Shown piece by piece: positions 12,796 to 15,610 of a stretch of DNA of 15,610 bases. Position 1 is the first letter of the stretch. Every line of letters starts with the position of its first letter. Where the stretch lies: contig JAFQHF010000012.1 of NCBI GenBank assembly GCA_017398105.1, positions 1 to 15,610 of the forward strand, given 5' to 3'. This DNA comes from Oscillospiraceae bacterium (GTDB taxonomy: Bacteria > Bacillota_A > Clostridia > Oscillospirales > Oscillospiraceae). The position numbers and the translations under genes are program-made. A model generated the notes under the pieces. The model did not search any database. It was given only the letters and a program-made list of their open reading frames with translations, and was not told the origin of the DNA.

Positions 12796-15144
12796 ATGAA
12801 AAAGAACCCCGTGACCATCGATCCCAGCATGAAAAACGGCTACATCCCTGCCCCCTATGTTCTGGAGGAAGGCGACAACATCAACGACATGTATCTGGAG
12901 CCTGTCCTGTTCCACAATGAGAACGGCCCCACCATCGGCGTTACCACCTGCGGCGTGATCGTCAAGGACGGTCTGTACTTCAAGGATATGGACAACGACG
13001 GCGTCCTGAGCCCCTATGAGGACTGGCGCAACTCTCATGAAGTCCGTGCTGCCGATATGGTAGCCCATCTGCCCCTGAAGCAGCAGGCCGGTCTGGTTCT
13101 GAATACCCTGTGGAATACTCCTCTGTCCTTCACCCAGGAAGGTGCCAAGGATGATCAGGGCAATATCGTTCCTTCCAAGATTTTCAAGCAGTATGATCCT
13201 TCCGAGCCGGAGCCCAGATCCATTCTGCCCGGTGTCTCCATGCGGGTGGACGACTCTCAGGTTCTGGAAAACAAGCTGGCTGCCGGTGTCTACCGTGGTG
13301 AGATGCGTGCGGAAGCTGCTGTGGCAGCCCTGTATCACAACCTGGGCACCCAGTATGTGGAATACGAAGCCTGCCAGGGCGGCGTGGCCATTCCCTATTC
13401 CCTGCACACCAATCCCATCAACATCGGCTATCCCGACTTCCTGGGCTTCGGCGCTGCGGTCATGGGCGACGGTAATTTTGACATCGTCTACAACATGGCG
13501 GAGACAGACCGGAAGATGATGGCTGCCTGCGGCCTGAATATCATGTATGGCCCTCAGGTGGATGTTTCCACCGATCCCCGCTGGCCCCGGAACTCCGGCA
13601 CCTACGGCGAGCGCCCCGAGATCACTGCCGGCATCACCAAGGAGCTGGTTCGCGGCTATCAGAACGGCGAAGATGGCCTGAAGAAGGGCTCCATTGCCCT
13701 GACCGTCAAGCACTTCCCCGGCGACGGCCCCGCTGAAAACGGCTTCGAGCCTCACCTGCCCATCGGCCAGTGGAGACTGTACCCCACCGAAGGCTCCATG
13801 GCAAAGTACCATCTGCCTCCCTTCCAGGCTGCGTTCGATATGAATGCTTCTGCCATTATGCCCGACTATTCCCGCATCTGCAATGACGGCCGCAGTGTTC
13901 CCCAGTACTACAAGGGTAAGCTGACTTCCTCCGAGGCAGTTCCCTCCACCTATTCCAAGGAGCTGATCACCGACCTGGCCCGGGATACCATGGGCTTCAC
14001 CGGCTATGTCAATTCCGACTCCGGCATTACCTCCGTCCAGATTTACGGTGTGGAGGATCTGACCGTTCCCCAGCGCTATGCCAAGGCAATCTCTGCCGGC
14101 ACCGATGTGATCGGCGGCAACTCCGATTCTGAGAACATCGTGGCTGCCGTGGAGCAGGGCTATCTGCCCAAGGCCGACCTGGACCGTGCCAACTACCGCC
14201 GTCTGCTGAGCCTGTTCCAGCAGGAGCGCGTGGACAATCCCTATCTGGACCCCGCAGAAGCTGACCGGGTTCGCAGTGAAAACTACGAAGGCGCCAAGAA
14301 GGCTGCCTACGCTGCCTGCCAGAAGGAAGTCGTCCTGGCCAAGAACCACGGCGCTGTGCTGCCCATGGTTAAGGGCAAGAAGGTTTATGTTGCCGTATTT
14401 GCCGGTGACGATGCAGGCGCTGCCATTGCGCAGTCCATGGGCGCCGGTGTTGCCGGTGAAGCCACCAACGAGGCTCTGCGTGTCCAGCTGGGTGAAATGC
14501 TGAAGGCCAAGGGCTATGAGATCGTGCAGACTCCCGAGGAGTGCGATTACTGCTACATGCATGTCTGGCCCAAGCAGAACAACATCGTCTTCGTCCAGCG
14601 CTCCATGCCCGTTCTGGAGCTGGTGGAAGGCTTCATGCACGAGGAGCGTGAGGTCAACAAGAGCCAGAAGAAGACCGGAAACCTCATCGAGATCAACACC
14701 CTGCGTGGCGTTGGCAAGATCCCCGCTCTGGCAGAGACTGTTCACGCCCACGGCGGCAAGGTCATTGCTACCTGTGTTGTCTGCAATCCCTGGATTCTGG
14801 ACAAGCTGGAGCCCTACTGCGACGGCCTGACCTTCCAGTACACCATTTCTCCCGTTGCCATGGGCAACGCCCTGGGCGCTCAGATGGACGTTCTGTCCGG
14901 CGAATTCAACCCCACCGGCAAGATGAGCCTGACCATGGTCTCCGGCCCCGAGGTCATTGCCATCACCGAGAAGGAGATCGACGGTGTCGTCCGTGAGATC
15001 TGCGCCTCTCCCAACGACGTTCCCGGCTACGACAAGGATCAGTACATCGATCCTGCCATCCTCGCAAAGGTCAAGGGCGGCAGCTATGCCTACTGCGACG
15101 AAGACGGCAATTACTACCGCTCCGGCTTCGGTCTGCGCTACTAA
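12796..15144 (+). CDS. Glycoside hydrolase family 3 protein (beta-glycosidase)
   Basis: A 782-residue GH3 enzyme; family members release terminal beta-linked sugars such as glucose or xylose from oligosaccharides. Near the N-terminus, KDMDNDGVLSPYEDWRN (63-79) is the calcium-loop-like segment seen in many GH3 proteins, here with EF-hand spacing (D64, D66, D68, E75). The barrel domain shows LNIMYGPQVDVSTDPRW, TVKHFPGDG (K305, H306) and GYVNSDSG with the probable nucleophile D408. The C-terminal alpha/beta domain starts near residue 495. The general acid/base cannot be placed by eye. There is no signal peptide, so the enzyme should act on imported oligosaccharides. AAGGAG (12782-12787) lies 8 bases upstream. 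Divergent from a TetR-type regulator; no transporter is in the window. Exact substrate unknown. Confidence 0.92.
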   Translation: MKKNPVTIDPSMKNGYIPAPYVLEEGDNINDMYLEPVLFHNENGPTIGVTTCGVIVKDGLYFKDMDNDGVLSPYEDWRNSHEVRAADMVAHLPLKQQAGLVLNTLWNTPLSFTQEGAKDDQGNIVPSKIFKQYDPSEPEPRSILPGVSMRVDDSQVLENKLAAGVYRGEMRAEAAVAALYHNLGTQYVEYEACQGGVAIPYSLHTNPINIGYPDFLGFGAAVMGDGNFDIVYNMAETDRKMMAACGLNIMYGPQVDVSTDPRWPRNSGTYGERPEITAGITKELVRGYQNGEDGLKKGSIALTVKHFPGDGPAENGFEPHLPIGQWRLYPTEGSMAKYHLPPFQAAFDMNASAIMPDYSRICNDGRSVPQYYKGKLTSSEAVPSTYSKELITDLARDTMGFTGYVNSDSGITSVQIYGVEDLTVPQRYAKAISAGTDVIGGNSDSENIVAAVEQGYLPKADLDRANYRRLLSLFQQERVDNPYLDPAEADRVRSENYEGAKKAAYAACQKEVVLAKNHGAVLPMVKGKKVYVAVFAGDDAGAAIAQSMGAGVAGEATNEALRVQLGEMLKAKGYEIVQTPEECDYCYMHVWPKQNNIVFVQRSMPVLELVEGFMHEEREVNKSQKKTGNLIEINTLRGVGKIPALAETVHAHGGKVIATCVVCNPWILDKLEPYCDGLTFQYTISPVAMGNALGAQMDVLSGEFNPTGKMSLTMVSGPEVIAITEKEIDGVVREICASPNDVPGYDKDQYIDPAILAKVKGGSYAYCDEDGNYYRSGFGLRY

Positions 15145-15149
15145 TACTA

Positions 15150-15599
15150 CTTCTTAATAGAAATCTTTAATTTCTATTAAGAAGGGCACTGCCTGACGGC
15201 ATTGCCAATTTTGTGATTTTCCAAAAGAAAATCACAAAATTCCGTCTCATATGATTCTCATATCAAAAACTTCAATTCTAGCGAATTAAAGTTTTTAATT
15301 GCGAATCAGTATAATACGCAATTATACGCATAAAATTAGGAAGGAGCACCCGGAAACGGGTGCTCCTTTCCGCTTGCCCCAAAAAACTCGCAAAGTTTTC
15401 TGCGCAAGCGGAAAAGAAAGTGAAAAACATTTTCTGCCGGGGCGTGTACCTGGCAGAAAATACTTCTCAGGCTGCAAGTGTGGAATTTCTTCGCCATAGG
15501 CTATGGGGCCCCCATCAAGCAAATTGTGCTTGATGGGGAGAGGAGATGCGCAGATACAGGTGGAATTTTCTGCTTGCAGAAAATGCAACAGTGTATCTG
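15150..15599. repeat. Array of consecutive hairpins in a 466-base non-coding stretch
   Basis: The whole region after the GH3 gene is occupied by successive inverted repeats with unrelated sequences: 15150-15184 (15-bp stem), 15185-15206 (9 bp, one mismatch), 15207-15241 (15 bp), 15249-15263 (6 bp), 15265-15296 (14 bp, one mismatch), 15296-15324 (8 bp), 15341-15368 (12 bp, GAAA loop), 15367-15414 (11 bp, inner stem AAAACT/AGTTTT), 15429-15461 (10 bp), 15510-15538 (12 bp) and 15551-15599 (CAGATACA / TGTATCTG enclosing ATTTTCTGC / GCAGAAAAT). The first three abut with no unpaired base between them. No convincing gene was found here. The function is unknown; possibilities are stacked terminators, a structured 3' untranslated region or RNA, or nested small palindromic insertions. 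Confidence 0.8.
15341..15370 (+). terminator. Possible terminator of the GH3 transcript
   Basis: A 12-bp GC-rich stem, AAGGAGCACCCG / CGGGTGCTCCTT, has a stable GAAA tetraloop and ends in CTTTCC. It is the most terminator-like of the hairpins after the GH3 gene but lacks a proper T-tract and lies about 200 bases past the stop codon. Confidence 0.4.
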
Positions 15600-15610
15600 A
15601 TGCATCGACG

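Noticed and set aside
12712..14751. 679-codon open frame antisense to the GH3 gene
   Set aside because: It is a shadow of biased codons; it would start within GH3 and run through the divergent promoter region, and no family is recognisable.
15322..15588. 88-codon minus-strand frame in the hairpin array
   Set aside because: It is a translation of successive palindromes, with no supported start signal or family.
15150..15599. Integron attC-like sites in the hairpin array
   Set aside because: No attC core-site pattern, no cassette genes and no integrase are visible; the stems are mostly perfect with short loops.

Overview
This window looks like an ordinary chromosomal segment from a gut-type Gram-positive bacterium of the class Clostridia, most likely an Oscillospirales/Ruminococcaceae relative. 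That placement is inferred from a fairly GC-rich sequence with strong AAGGAGG-type ribosome binding sites, Bacillota-type promoters and housekeeping genes, and REP-like palindromes of the kind common in that order. No phage, plasmid, CRISPR, rRNA or tRNA gene was seen.

Layout. (1) 1-1380: palindromic and partial-repeat DNA, then an unidentified lipoprotein gene, a ~210-bp miniature inverted-repeat element and a strong terminator. (2) 1557-7565: a co-directional run with trmL (wobble-base methyltransferase), pgk and tpiA (two glycolytic enzymes with highly biased codon use), a two-domain tsaC/Sua5 gene (t6A synthesis) overlapping coaE (last step of CoA synthesis) by four bases, and an M18 aminopeptidase, ending in a strong terminator. 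(3) 7582-9039: a second, slightly deleted copy of the miniature element, then a PatB/MalY-type PLP enzyme on the minus strand with its own promoter. (4) 9160-11830: glycogen phosphorylase, with two good promoter matches and a cre-like site in a long leader. (5) 11851-12060: third element copy, inverted. (6) 12091-15144: a TetR-family regulator divergent from a cytoplasmic GH3 glycosidase, with a perfect 8-bp inverted repeat overlapping the promoter region. (7) 15150-15599: an intergenic stretch made almost entirely of consecutive hairpins with unrelated sequences.

How the genes fit together. Glycogen phosphorylase, GH3, Pgk and TpiA all belong to carbohydrate catabolism. trmL and tsaC act on tRNA. 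The TetR-GH3 pair looks like a local sugar-responsive unit. The genes are mostly well-known families. The least explained content is non-coding: the nested-palindrome element family, which in all three copies lies between a stop codon and the terminator that would serve that gene, and the hairpin array at the right end. I did not find a convincing new protein-based system.
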